DNA of 24,935 nt, taken from assembly GCA_023416995.1 (NCBI GenBank), contig JAEZGI010000013.1, forward strand, positions 1-24,935. Reading direction: 5' to 3'. Below are positions 1-7,110 of the stretch, piece by piece. The notes below the pieces were generated by a model. It did no database searches. It saw nothing but the letters and a program-made list of their open reading frames with translations, and was not told the DNA's origin. Every line of letters starts with the position of its first letter. Position 1 is the stretch's first letter. The stretch comes from Bacteroidota bacterium. Its GTDB lineage: Bacteria; Bacteroidota; Bacteroidia; Chitinophagales; Chitinophagaceae. The translations under genes and the position numbers were made by a program.

Positions 1-213
1 ATGGGTGGTAAAATCATGAATTGTTTTGGAACCACGAACGAAGAAGGTGATATTGTAATTAGAGGTTCATATGAAGTAACAGATAGTCCTGATTGGGGCT
101 GGAACATTCTGATTCAATTACCCAGGGCAAATGAGCTGCAAATCAAAATGTACAATGTTTCTCCAACGGGTGAGGAGCATTTAGCAGTCGATGCGAACTA
201 CTCCAGGGTTTAA
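1..213 (+). CDS. DUF1579-like protein, C-terminal part (5' end probably outside window)
   Basis: An open frame runs from base 1 to a TAA at 211-213. The 70 residues have the beta-strand pattern of the C-terminal half of DUF1579-type proteins: a basic/aromatic strand followed by a MYNVSPTGEEHLAVDANYSR ending, which resembles the family's 'MY..sPdGeE...eikYtR' tail. Family members are roughly 140-200 residues, so this is probably only the end of a longer gene. The ATG at base 1 may be an internal methionine. No function is established for the family. No signal peptide is visible in the part seen. The family call rests on recognition of the tail only. Confidence 0.5.
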   Translation: MGGKIMNCFGTTNEEGDIVIRGSYEVTDSPDWGWNILIQLPRANELQIKMYNVSPTGEEHLAVDANYSRV

Positions 214-285
214 TAAGTCAGATAGAACAGTCGAAAGATACATCGTGCAGCATGCCTGTAAGTAGCGTTTAAAACAATCTGAAAC

Positions 286-1035
286 ATGAGAAAAGGAAGC
301 CTGGACCGCAGAGTTAACATCTTAAGCATATACGCGTTCCTAAGCTCAGTAGCGATTATATATCTGCTCTATATCTCTGTCGGTAAAAGCGGCAATAGCC
401 AAACGATTAACGAGCTTACAGTGAAACGAATCAACGTGGTAAGTGAAGATGATAAGTTGCGGATGGTAATCAGTAATGAAACCAGGCAGCATAATGGTGT
501 GGTAGACGGTATAGAATTGCCACCTCGCGAAAGAGAACAAGGCATCATCTTTTTTAACTCTGAAGGCGATGAATGCGGCGGACTTGTATATGATGGTAAC
601 CAGGAGGTGTCTGGGATGGTATTTTCTGTGGACCAGTTTAAAAACGACCAGATTATGCAGCTTCAGTATACGGAAAATACAAAGGTCAAATCCAGGAAAT
701 ACGGACTTCAACTATGGGACTACCCTAAAGAAAATAGTTTTAGTGAACTATACCAGCGAAATCAGGAACTACAAAAACTGGACGGAAAGGAGGCTCGTGA
801 AAAGGCTTTTGAACAAATAAAAGCTGATAGCCTTTTAGCACAGGATCGCATGTTTGTAGGCAAAACCTTCGACAATGAAGTAGGAATTTTTATTCGCGAC
901 CAAAACGGCAATCGCCGAATCAAAATCTATGTTGATAAAGCTGGCAACCCACGCATCGAATCGTTGGACGAGAAGGGGGTCCAATACCAACTGTTGAACT
1001 CTTTTAATGAAAGTCAGGAAATCAATCCCCAGTGA
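286..1035 (+). CDS. Membrane-anchored hypothetical protein
   Basis: This 249-residue protein has one strongly hydrophobic segment near the N-terminus (about residues 12-32) after a basic start (MRKGSLDRR), so it is probably anchored in the inner membrane with a large periplasmic domain. The soluble part has beta-rich stretches such as RINVVSEDDKLRMVISN and GIIFFNSEGDECGGLVYDG, and later GIFIRDQNGNRRIKIYVDKA, a D/N-G turn pattern repeated at both ends. I recall similar 'RIN.V..DG.LRMVISN' hypothetical proteins in several bacterial phyla but know of no assigned function. The middle (about residues 150-185) is charged and probably helical. It lies 72 bases after the DUF1579-like gene on the same strand and may be cotranscribed with it. 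It ends convergently to the TIGR01777 gene. Confidence 0.75.
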   Translation: MRKGSLDRRVNILSIYAFLSSVAIIYLLYISVGKSGNSQTINELTVKRINVVSEDDKLRMVISNETRQHNGVVDGIELPPREREQGIIFFNSEGDECGGLVYDGNQEVSGMVFSVDQFKNDQIMQLQYTENTKVKSRKYGLQLWDYPKENSFSELYQRNQELQKLDGKEAREKAFEQIKADSLLAQDRMFVGKTFDNEVGIFIRDQNGNRRIKIYVDKAGNPRIESLDEKGVQYQLLNSFNESQEINPQ

Positions 1036-1164
1036 AAGGCTTAGATTAAACGATTTGTTCGCAGGGTACGAAGTAAAATGTGTAATCCTGATTTCTGTAT
1101 AATAGACCAGCACTGCAAGATAAAAGCCGCCCAACATCAATGTTGTGAAGCGTCACGGTTTCAC

Positions 1165-2055
1165 TCAACTAAGAACAATCTCATTAATAGCACTACGCAA
1201 ATCCGGGTACTTAAATTCAAATCCGGCTTCCTGTAATCTTTCTGGAAGTACCCAGCGACTTTTAAGAACCAACTCCGTTTCGGTTTTGATGATAACAGCG
1301 CCAACTTTTAATAACCATTCGGGGGAAGGTAAACCAAAACCGATGCCCTTTGCACGCCGGATAGTTGCCATCATTTCCTGGTTAGTCACGGGCGCTGGCG
1401 CTGCACAATTGTAAACGCCCTGCATGTCATGATGCGTTTCTAAAAAACGTATGATCCGGTATAAATCTTCCAGATGAATCCAGCTGAACATCTGTTTTCC
1501 ATTACCCTGCTTGCCTCCAAGGCCAAACCGGACGAGGTTGAGAAGCGGTTGCATGGCGCCTCCGTTCTTACCAAGTACAATGGAAATCCGAAGCACAACC
1601 CGGCGCGTTGCGGGCAGATCACGTTCAAAAAAAGCGTTTTCCCATGCTTTAGCTACGTCGACTGAAAATCCACTTCCAATATCGCCGTGGGATTCTGTCA
1701 TCGGCCGGTCTTCTGCATGGCGGTAAATGGTAGCAGTACCTGAATTGATCCACAGGCGGGGCGGTGTCAGGCATTGCGAAATCGCCTCACCGATTTCCCT
1801 GGTTGTTTCCGTGCGGGACCGAAAAATCTCTTTTTTATTTTTTTCATTGTAGCGGCAGTCTACCGACTTTCCCGCCAAATTAATGACCAAACCTGCGCCC
1901 TCCAGGGCATCTACGATCGCTTTTGTGTTGCCCCATTGAATGTCGCCTCTCGAGCGGGATATGAGTATCACTTCATACCCCATATCCTGATATCTCTGCT
2001 GAAGATATCTCCCGATAAATCCGGTACCACCGGCAATGATAATTTTGTCTGTCAT
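1165..2055 (-). CDS. TIGR01777-type NAD(P)-dependent epimerase/oxidoreductase
   Basis: This is an extended short-chain dehydrogenase fold of about 296 residues. The N-terminal Rossmann motif GGTGFIG (residues 9-15) is followed by the family's 'VINLAGKSVDCRYNEKNKKE' block, then RLWINSGTATIYRH and MTESHGDIGSGF. The C-terminal region matches the DUF1731 extension typical of TIGR01777/YfcH-like proteins (GFGLPSPEWLLKVGA...ERLQEAGFEFKYPDL). The substrate is unknown for the family. The ATG at 2055 is preferred over an upstream TTG at 2085, because the Rossmann strand begins just after MTDK. It is the last gene of a four-gene minus-strand operon, 32 bases after the preceding membrane-protein gene. 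Confidence 0.88.
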   Translation of the reverse strand: MTDKIIIAGGTGFIGRYLQQRYQDMGYEVILISRSRGDIQWGNTKAIVDALEGAGLVINLAGKSVDCRYNEKNKKEIFRSRTETTREIGEAISQCLTPPRLWINSGTATIYRHAEDRPMTESHGDIGSGFSVDVAKAWENAFFERDLPATRRVVLRISIVLGKNGGAMQPLLNLVRFGLGGKQGNGKQMFSWIHLEDLYRIIRFLETHHDMQGVYNCAAPAPVTNQEMMATIRRAKGIGFGLPSPEWLLKVGAVIIKTETELVLKSRWVLPERLQEAGFEFKYPDLRSAINEIVLS

Positions 2056-2087
2056 AACAACTCGTATTAAACGATAAGGATGCAAGA

Positions 2088-2492
2088 TTAAGAACCGGTG
2101 ATGCCAGTATTAACGGTGGAAGATACATGTGCAGCATGTTTTTGCCTGGCAACTTTTTTGCCCCTGAAAAACAAGTACAGATTCAGGAACAACATCACAC
2201 CGAGATAAATGCTATAGCCTCCAATCTTTGCGCTTAAAGCTTCAATCATACTTTGTAAGCTTTCGGTGGTTGTATAGATTCTTAATATGTATAACGCATA
2301 TCCCACATTTAACAGGTAAAACCCGATCTTAAAAAGTGAATTAGTAGCTTTTGCCATCTCTTCGCGCCCGAAAAAAATATCGCGCATAAAAACCAATCCA
2401 TTTTTAAAAAGGCTGTAAGCGACAAACCAGGTAAGTATTAACGCAACAGGCAGGTAGATCAGGTAAGCGGTTACAATGTAGTTGTTTGTCAT
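2088..2492 (-). CDS. Small multi-pass membrane protein, paralogue of its upstream neighbour
   Basis: This 134-residue protein has about three to four hydrophobic helices (near residues 8-27, 52-72 and 90-110) and a basic C-terminal tail. It is related to the 124-residue product of the gene just upstream. Both share G-x-VF near residue 32, an 'N-x-L-[FL]-[KR]-I-x-[FY]-YL-[LF]-N-[VI]-GYAL-x-x-LR' core, and an SL-x-MI ... S-x-[KN]-[IM]-G block. Its ATG overlaps the upstream stop codon (2489-2492), indicating translational coupling. No known domain is recognised. The pair may form a hetero-oligomer in the inner membrane, under control of the GbsR/MarR regulator that heads the operon. That role is inference. 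Confidence 0.82.
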   Translation of the reverse strand: MTNNYIVTAYLIYLPVALILTWFVAYSLFKNGLVFMRDIFFGREEMAKATNSLFKIGFYLLNVGYALYILRIYTTTESLQSMIEALSAKIGGYSIYLGVMLFLNLYLFFRGKKVARQKHAAHVSSTVNTGITGS

Positions 2493-2863
2493 GATTGAAA
2501 CGGTTTTGAAATTAAGAATGATGTTGATTTTGATAGAAAATAAATAACGATGAGGTTCACATAATGGGTACCCGCGAGTATCAGGATGAGTAATCCCATA
2601 TTTTCTGATATATCAGCGATTAACATGCTCAACGATGTAATCTGCTCCCAGCAACGAAGCGTCACCAAGGCATAGCCTATATTGAACAGATAATATGCAA
2701 TACGCAGAAGATTATTGACGATGTCGGTTAATATAACATTACCGCGGAATAGATTGCTAATAAATACCCGCCCATTTGAGTGAAAGAATTTTCCTACAAA
2801 AACTATGATGACGATCATCATCAACAGGTAAAATCCATAGGCGAATAGATTGTAATTCATCAT
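2489..2863 (-). CDS. Small multi-pass membrane protein, first copy of a tandem pair
   Basis: This is a 124-residue hydrophobic protein with predicted helices near residues 7-27, 53-70 and 92-112. The central block N-x-LLRIAYYLFNIGYALVTLR aligns with the downstream paralogue, so the two genes look like an old tandem duplication. Its start overlaps the stop of the regulator gene (2860-2863), and its stop overlaps the next ATG. The three genes are therefore an ATGA-type coupled set. No family is recognised and no catalytic residues stand out. The tight coupling to a GbsR/MarR regulator suggests the membrane pair is what the regulator controls. Confidence 0.82.
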   Translation of the reverse strand: MMNYNLFAYGFYLLMMIVIIVFVGKFFHSNGRVFISNLFRGNVILTDIVNNLLRIAYYLFNIGYALVTLRCWEQITSLSMLIADISENMGLLILILAGTHYVNLIVIYFLSKSTSFLISKPFQS

Positions 2864-3366
2864 GCAAACATTTTCAGCAGCTTAAATAAGAGCTCTCCTT
2901 GTTGTGAGTTGAAAAGTTTTTCAGTTAATCTGCCTATCTGTTGTGTGAAGGCGTTCAACTCCCTGATTTGTTTCGCGAATTCAATTTCCTCGGGTGTTTT
3001 GCCGACTGTCTTTTCAGTAGCAATTTCCTGCAGTAAGTCAAGGACGGGGTTAAGCTCTCTTTGCTTACGGACGCTACCAATCTTGATGGACCATTTCCAG
3101 ACATTCTTCTCTGCAATGAAGTACTCTTTCCGGTCTCCTGCAACGGCCTTCTTATAAACAATTCCCCAGTCCAGCAACTGCCTGATGCTCATGTTTACAT
3201 TGCCACGGGAAATTTTGAGCTCACTCATGATATCGTCGGTTGAAAGTGGGGTAGGGGAAATCAATAGCAAAGCTTGTATCTGCGCTATTGACTTGTTCAC
3301 GCCCCACTGGCTGCCAAGGTTTCCCCAGGTTTCTATGAACTTCTCTTTTGATTCAGGATATTTCAT
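2860..3366 (-). CDS. GbsR/MarR-family transcriptional regulator
   Basis: This 168-residue protein has a winged-helix domain in its first half. The GbsR-type start KFIETWGNLGSQWGVNKSIA is followed by the helix-turn-helix LSTDDIMSELKISRGNVNMSIRQL (residues about 41-64) and a wing, DWGIVYKKAVAGDRKEYFIA. The C-terminal half is helical and charged and probably dimerises or binds effector. This arrangement matches GbsR, the choline-sensing repressor subfamily, but the ligand here is unknown. The gene heads a minus-strand operon with two membrane proteins and a TIGR01777 oxidoreductase. A 16-bp palindrome at 3388-3403, just upstream and over the likely -33 box, is a candidate autoregulatory operator. 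Confidence 0.87.
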   Translation of the reverse strand: MKYPESKEKFIETWGNLGSQWGVNKSIAQIQALLLISPTPLSTDDIMSELKISRGNVNMSIRQLLDWGIVYKKAVAGDRKEYFIAEKNVWKWSIKIGSVRKQRELNPVLDLLQEIATEKTVGKTPEEIEFAKQIRELNAFTQQIGRLTEKLFNSQQGELLFKLLKMFA

Positions 3367-3370
3367 GCAG

Positions 3371-3401
3371 TAAAGCTATGTAAAGAATATTGAACTTTCA
3401 A
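3371..3401 (-). promoter_or_regulatory. Predicted promoter of the GbsR/MarR operon
   Basis: On the minus strand, TTG (3399-3401), a 20-base spacer and TAGCTTTA (3371-3378) give a near match to the Bacteroidota promoter TTG-N17-20-TANNTTTG; only the last base of the -7 box differs. It places the transcript start very close to the ATG at 3366, so the leader would be very short. The -33 part lies inside a palindrome. Confidence 0.4.
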
Positions 3402-3403
3402 TA
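3388..3403. promoter_or_regulatory. Palindrome TATTGAA-CT-TTCAATA, candidate regulator operator
   Basis: Two perfect 7-bp arms with a 2-bp centre lie 22 bases upstream of the GbsR/MarR start codon and overlap the predicted -33 element. Size and symmetry fit a MarR-type winged-helix dimer site, and the position fits repression of the operon by its own product. It also sits in the shared upstream region of the divergent PAP2 gene. The binding is inferred, not shown. Confidence 0.5.
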
Positions 3404-3508
3404 CTTACTGAAAATTTATTTTTCTCAGGATACTTTCTAAAAGCTGATAGGGGTAAAAATCAATTCAGTTGTCTTATTACAAACAATCTCAACTAAACCC
3501 TGATCCTG

Positions 3509-4363
3509 ATGTTCCCGGTTTCAAGAAGACTTTTATGCAGCTTAGGTTTGACCACGTTGATCCCGATTGCTGTTTACGCCCAATTGAACACGCTAAAGGT
3601 TGGTCGAAACGTTGGCGCACAGGAATCTAACACGCTTTTCGTAACGGCAACCGCTTTGAAAGTTGAATCGGACACTATCCTGAGATTTTTTAACGGTTCT
3701 AATAGTTTTGACCGATCACGCGCATGGCGACGCGCGCTAATCGCACCGGTACTATTAACCTCAGCCGGATTATCCACCTTACTGGACGACGATAATGATG
3801 ATGATCATGAAGTGCAGACAGCGAGAAACAGATCTTTGTCCAATTTTCGACGTCACGGTGATGACTACCTGCAATATGCTCCTATTGCAGCGGTGTACGG
3901 ATTAAATTTGGTTGGTGTAAAAGGTAAAAATGATTTCGCCAATCGTACCGCGCTTTTGATCAAGTCTGAATTAGTGGTAGGGGTGCTCACATTTTCTTTA
4001 AAACGCATTGCAGCCGTGCCCCGGCCCGATACAAAGGAACCAACATCTTTCCCTTCGGGACACACTGCGCAGGCTTTTGCCGCAGCAACTTTTATGGCCA
4101 GAGAGTACGGTCACAAAAGTATATGGTACAGCATCGGAGCCTATACCGTTGCGACAGGCGTGGGGGCAATGCGTGTGATGAATAACAGGCACTGGCTTTC
4201 AGATGTTTTGGCAGGAGCGGGTGTTGGTATACTGTCTACAAATCTCGTTTACCTCACGCACCAGTATCGTTGGGGAAAGAAAAACAAAGTTAGCCAAACT
4301 ATAATAGTACCTTCTTATGATGGACAAACAGGAATGGTAAGGATTATTCATCGATTCAGATAG
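3509..4363 (+). CDS. Exported PAP2-family phosphatase
   Basis: This is a type 2 phosphatidic acid phosphatase-like enzyme of 284 residues. All three signature blocks are present: K165-x6-R172-P173 (KRIAAVPRP), PSGH at 182-185, and R222-x5-H228-x3-D232 (RVMNNRHWLSD). They supply the phosphate-binding residues, the general acid histidine and the nucleophilic histidine. An N-terminal signal peptide ends near VYAQ (residue 25), so the protein acts in the periplasm or outer membrane. Likely substrates are lipid phosphates or pyrophosphates, but these cannot be told from sequence. An unusual acidic run, LDDDNDDDHE, sits at residues 92-101. It is divergent from the GbsR operon and convergent with the Crp/Fnr gene, with only 43 bases between the stops. 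Confidence 0.92.
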   Translation: MFPVSRRLLCSLGLTTLIPIAVYAQLNTLKVGRNVGAQESNTLFVTATALKVESDTILRFFNGSNSFDRSRAWRRALIAPVLLTSAGLSTLLDDDNDDDHEVQTARNRSLSNFRRHGDDYLQYAPIAAVYGLNLVGVKGKNDFANRTALLIKSELVVGVLTFSLKRIAAVPRPDTKEPTSFPSGHTAQAFAAATFMAREYGHKSIWYSIGAYTVATGVGAMRVMNNRHWLSDVLAGAGVGILSTNLVYLTHQYRWGKKNKVSQTIIVPSYDGQTGMVRIIHRFR

Positions 4364-4406
4364 TCGTTCCGGGTAGCAACATCCGAACCTGTTATAAAAA
4401 TGTATT

Positions 4407-5018
4407 TCAATCTTTCCTGGTTCTTAGCCGGCTCAAGGTTTCAAGACTCATGTTCAGATAAGAAGCAATGTATTTTAATGAAATCCTCGTAAGAAGCCTG
4501 GGCTGGGTAGCAATGAAACGCTCGTAGCGTTTTGTTGCCGAACTGATGCGTGCAAGGTACGCCCGTTCCTCTGCACCGCGATAGCTTTCTTCCAGGATCA
4601 CCCGCCCAATGTAGTTGCTGGATGGAAAGGTTTCATACAGGTATTCAATGGCGCTATAAGGAATTCCTGTTAGCTCACAGTTTTCGAGAACTTCAATATA
4701 TTCTTCACTCGGCAACTGTAACCCGAGGGTCCGGATAGCACTCACCAGTTCAGGTTCTTCATTGATCCAGGTGGTGATCTCTTTTTTGTTCTCAAGAATA
4801 AAACTGCGAACGACGCCTTTTTTTAATAAGAAAAGCTGATTGTCTCTTTCTCCGGGTTTCACCAGGAAACTTCCTTTTTTCAGTTCCAACGAATAACTAT
4901 TCTCTGTTACAAAGTCGATCGCTTTTTTGCTTAAAGGAAATATTGAATGAAGAAAAAGCGCAAGTGAGGGATCGCCTTTTTTGTTGGGAAGAGCCTTACC
5001 AGTCTTCGTGTTTTTCAT
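4407..5018 (-). CDS. Crp/Fnr-family transcriptional regulator
   Basis: This 203-residue protein has a cyclic-nucleotide-binding-like beta-roll (about residues 25-130) followed by a winged helix at the end, with 'ISLKYIASYLNMSLETLSRLR' as the helix-turn-helix. The recognition helix carries E-T-L-S-R, the same E-x-x-S-R pattern that FNR uses to read TTGA...TCAA half-sites. Only one cysteine is present, so it cannot hold an FNR-type iron-sulphur cluster. The cAMP phosphate cassette of CRP is also not conserved, and the effector is unknown. The C-terminus stops right after the recognition helix (LRTRKD), as in many short Bacteroidota members. A perfect TTGACAATTGTCAA palindrome overlaps its promoter, which suggests autoregulation. 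Confidence 0.9.
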   Translation of the reverse strand: MKNTKTGKALPNKKGDPSLALFLHSIFPLSKKAIDFVTENSYSLELKKGSFLVKPGERDNQLFLLKKGVVRSFILENKKEITTWINEEPELVSAIRTLGLQLPSEEYIEVLENCELTGIPYSAIEYLYETFPSSNYIGRVILEESYRGAEERAYLARISSATKRYERFIATQPRLLTRISLKYIASYLNMSLETLSRLRTRKD

Positions 5019-5034
5019 GATATAAATAAGATTC

Positions 5035-5063
5035 GAAAAGTAAAGTTGTTGACAATTGTCAAA
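5035..5063 (-). promoter_or_regulatory. Predicted promoter of the Crp/Fnr-type gene
   Basis: On the minus strand, TTTG (5060-5063), a 17-base spacer and TACTTTTC (5035-5042) match the Bacteroidota promoter except for the last base of the -7 box. The expected transcript start lies roughly 10 bases before the ATG at 5018. The -33 element is embedded in the TTGAC-N4-GTCAA palindrome. Confidence 0.5.
5049..5062. promoter_or_regulatory. Perfect Crp/Fnr-type box TTGACAATTGTCAA
   Basis: This 14-base perfect palindrome has the form TTGAC-N4-GTCAA, the classical half-site spacing of the Crp/Fnr superfamily, 31 bases upstream of a Crp/Fnr gene. The recognition helix of that gene product has the FNR-type E-x-x-S-R residues, which agrees with TTGA/TCAA half-sites. 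Because it overlaps the -33 element, binding would most simply repress the gene. The site might also act on something to its right, but no convincing gene starts there until 5471. Confidence 0.6.
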
Positions 5064-5470
5064 TAATCGCTTTCAGTTATGCCGGCGTTTAGTTTTACAC
5101 TTATCTCATGAAACTGGCGATGGACGAACATTCCATAAAGCCAGGGATTATATGAAAAAAAAATCAATCATAAAAAGCGGTATTTGACGATCCTTATTAA
5201 TTATCTTTTTTTGCGGCATATCCAGAAAATGAAAAACCAAAACAATGACACAACATCCAATGAATGCTCCAACCGGGCCTCTTCCCATTACCCACCGGCT
5301 ACCGGGTCACAATCCAGATTACTACAAATTTACAACCGGTAAAGACTAACCGAAAATTTTTTCCGATCGTTTCAATATGATATTGCTTTTCCTATAGCAT
5401 CGGGAATCCTCATGCACGATGTATTACGAAATATTTAATAACCATAATTTTTAACAGTTCTATTTCTCTT
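5063..5470. other. Long intergenic stretch, no convincing gene
   Basis: About 400 bases separate the Crp/Fnr box from the first collar-like gene. I see no RNA gene, terminator hairpin or good -33/-7 pair here. Two very short plus-strand frames exist: 15 codons from the ATG at 5108, and a 34-residue frame at 5245-5349. A Crp/Fnr box at one edge and only scraps of reading frame make it a candidate site of a lost target gene. It must also contain the promoter for the 5471-8902 operon, which I cannot place. Confidence 0.5.
5245..5349 (+). CDS. Possible small ORF, 34 residues, unknown
   Basis: The frame begins MTQHPMNAPTGPLPITHR and ends DYYKFTTGKD before TAA. It is proline- and threonine-rich, without a signal peptide or membrane segment, and I recognise no family. 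There is no clear ribosome-binding site, though that is common in this phylum. It could be a real small protein, a remnant of a lost gene or a chance frame. The position, between a Crp/Fnr-type box and a secreted-protein operon, is the only contextual hint. Confidence 0.2.
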   Translation: MTQHPMNAPTGPLPITHRLPGHNPDYYKFTTGKD

Positions 5471-6247
5471 ATGAAAAACCGGATTCTTTTCGCAATGATT
5501 CTTTTTGCAACAACCACAAATGCCCAAATGGGTATTGGCACTTCCACTCCTCACGGTTCGGCCCAGCTGGACATTACATCAACAAGCAAAGGTTTGCTGA
5601 TCCCACGGATGACTTTGGCTCAACGCGGTGCGATCACTAATCCCGCAGTGGGACTAATGATTTATCAAAATGATGTGAACCCAGGCTTTTTTTACTATAG
5701 TGAGGGAAGCTGGAAAAAACTAACCGCAAAGGTTAATGGCTATGGAGACATCAAACACAGTTACCAGGCCGCGAATCACAATGGCTGGTATTTGCTGTCG
5801 GGTCAGCTGAAGTCATCACTTCCCCCTGATGCACAGGCAGTGGCTACTGCATTGGGCATTGGTACAAATCTGCCTGATACGCGCGATCGTATCGTTAAAC
5901 ATCGCGCTGCTACTGGCGAAACCGCAGGAAGTTTTTCAGGCTCAAATACAATATCGATTGTCCAAAGTAATCTGCCAAATGTAACGTTGACCACATCGAG
6001 TAATGGGGCACACGTACACTACTATACTGATGCATACTGGTCTTCGGAAAACTGGGGTAATTCAGGATTTTTCGGTTCAGGCGGCAGCCAGGATTATGAC
6101 AATGCCCGGGTGTATGATACGCAAAACACCGCTTCCGCCGGGGCCCATACGCACACTATCCCATTAAATGGTGGGGTTACGCAAGCTGCTCTAGACAACA
6201 GGCAGGCCAGTTTTAACCTTAACATGTTTATTTACTTAGGTAAGTAA
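5471..6247 (+). CDS. Exported tail-collar/needle-like protein, copy 1
   Basis: A Sec signal peptide (residues 1-19, ending NAQ) precedes a Bacteroidota exoprotein N-domain: GIGTSTP...AQLDITSTSKGLL.PRMT..QR.AI..P..GLMIYQ......FYY..GSW, residues 21-81. The C-terminal half resembles phage short tail-fibre/collar domains: GWYLLSGQ (105-112) like the 'W..CdGq' collar start, NLPDTRDR (133-140) like 'LPDLRGRF', and two HxH motifs at 181-183 (HVH) and 226-228 (HTH). It ends with FNLNMFIYLGK, like the 'NYIIKI' fibre end. In phage needles such histidines from three chains bind metal along a trimer axis. It is the first of four genes with gaps of 20-45 bases. No T9SS domain or lipobox is seen, so final location is uncertain. 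Confidence 0.85.
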   Translation: MKNRILFAMILFATTTNAQMGIGTSTPHGSAQLDITSTSKGLLIPRMTLAQRGAITNPAVGLMIYQNDVNPGFFYYSEGSWKKLTAKVNGYGDIKHSYQAANHNGWYLLSGQLKSSLPPDAQAVATALGIGTNLPDTRDRIVKHRAATGETAGSFSGSNTISIVQSNLPNVTLTTSSNGAHVHYYTDAYWSSENWGNSGFFGSGGSQDYDNARVYDTQNTASAGAHTHTIPLNGGVTQAALDNRQASFNLNMFIYLGK

Positions 6248-6292
6248 GTGGAACACCGTTTCAAAATTTCTTATTCAACATTATCAATACTC

Positions 6293-7090
6293 ATGAAACA
6301 ATCTTTCTTTATCATCCTTACGTTTATTTACGCTTCGGCAAATGCTCAAATGGGTGTTGGCACAATAACGCCTAACCCCACTGCACAGGTAGAAATCAAT
6401 TCAGTTACAAAAGGTTTGTTGGTGCCACGAATGACCGAGGCCGAGAAAACGGCTATCGTTTCTCCTGCCAGTGGTTTGATGGTTTTTCAATTGGCGGCAT
6501 CCCCATCTGATGAAACTACCGGCTTTTATTACTATGATGGTAGTGCATGGACACGTTTACAGTCAGAGACGGTAGGCGCAGAAACCGGCGACACAAAATT
6601 CAGTTGGGCCCCTTCAAACCACAGCGGTTGGTATTTGCTGAACGGCCAATCAACTGCAAGCCTTCCGGCCGGTGCCCAGGCTGCCGCTGTGGCTTTGGGT
6701 TTTGGTGCAAACTTGCCGGATACTCGTGACCATTTAACAAAAACCCGTTCGGCCAGTAGTGAATCGACAGGAAGTTTTTCCGGTGCCAACAGCGTGTTGC
6801 TTACAAGTCAAAACCTGCCTAATATTTCTCTGACGGCTGCTTCAGCAGGCAGCCATTCGCACTCTTTTCAAGATGCGTACTGGAGTTCACAAGCCTGGGG
6901 GAATGAGGGTTTACTTGGGGCCAACATGAACGAAGATCATGACAATAATCGCAGGACCAGTTCACAAACTACCGATGCCGCCGGCACGCACACCCACACG
7001 GTTGCACTGAACGGTAACGTTACCCAAACAGCAATCAATTCCAGGCAAACCAGCTTAAACTTAAATCAATTCATTTATCTCGGTCTCTAG
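6293..7090 (+). CDS. Exported tail-collar/needle-like protein, copy 2
   Basis: This 265-residue paralogue of copies 1 and 3 has the same order: signal peptide (ending ANAQ, residue 19), GVGTITP/KGLLVPRMT domain, GWYLLNGQ (112-119), NLPDTRDH (140-147), HSH at 188-190, HTHTVALNG at 233-241 and the NLNQFIYLGL end. It is the most diverged copy. It has a longer linker (SETVGAETGDTKFSW) and extra residues in the FYYYDGSAW turn. The ATG at 6293 is chosen because it gives a clean signal peptide at the same offset as the paralogues; an upstream GTG at 6248 would add 15 polar residues in front. The stop is 20 bases before the T9SS-domain gene, consistent with one transcript. Confidence 0.85.
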   Translation: MKQSFFIILTFIYASANAQMGVGTITPNPTAQVEINSVTKGLLVPRMTEAEKTAIVSPASGLMVFQLAASPSDETTGFYYYDGSAWTRLQSETVGAETGDTKFSWAPSNHSGWYLLNGQSTASLPAGAQAAAVALGFGANLPDTRDHLTKTRSASSESTGSFSGANSVLLTSQNLPNISLTAASAGSHSHSFQDAYWSSQAWGNEGLLGANMNEDHDNNRRTSSQTTDAAGTHTHTVALNGNVTQTAINSRQTSLNLNQFIYLGL

Positions 7091-7110
7091 TATATAAACA
7101 CAACTTTCAC

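Noticed and set aside
1132..1145. Inverted repeat CAACAT-CA-ATGTTG between convergent genes
   Set aside because: Six-base arms without a T run, too weak to call a terminator or operator.
6248..6292. GTG start 45 bases upstream of collar-like copy 2
   Set aside because: It adds 15 polar residues before a signal peptide that begins cleanly at the ATG at 6293, matching the paralogues.
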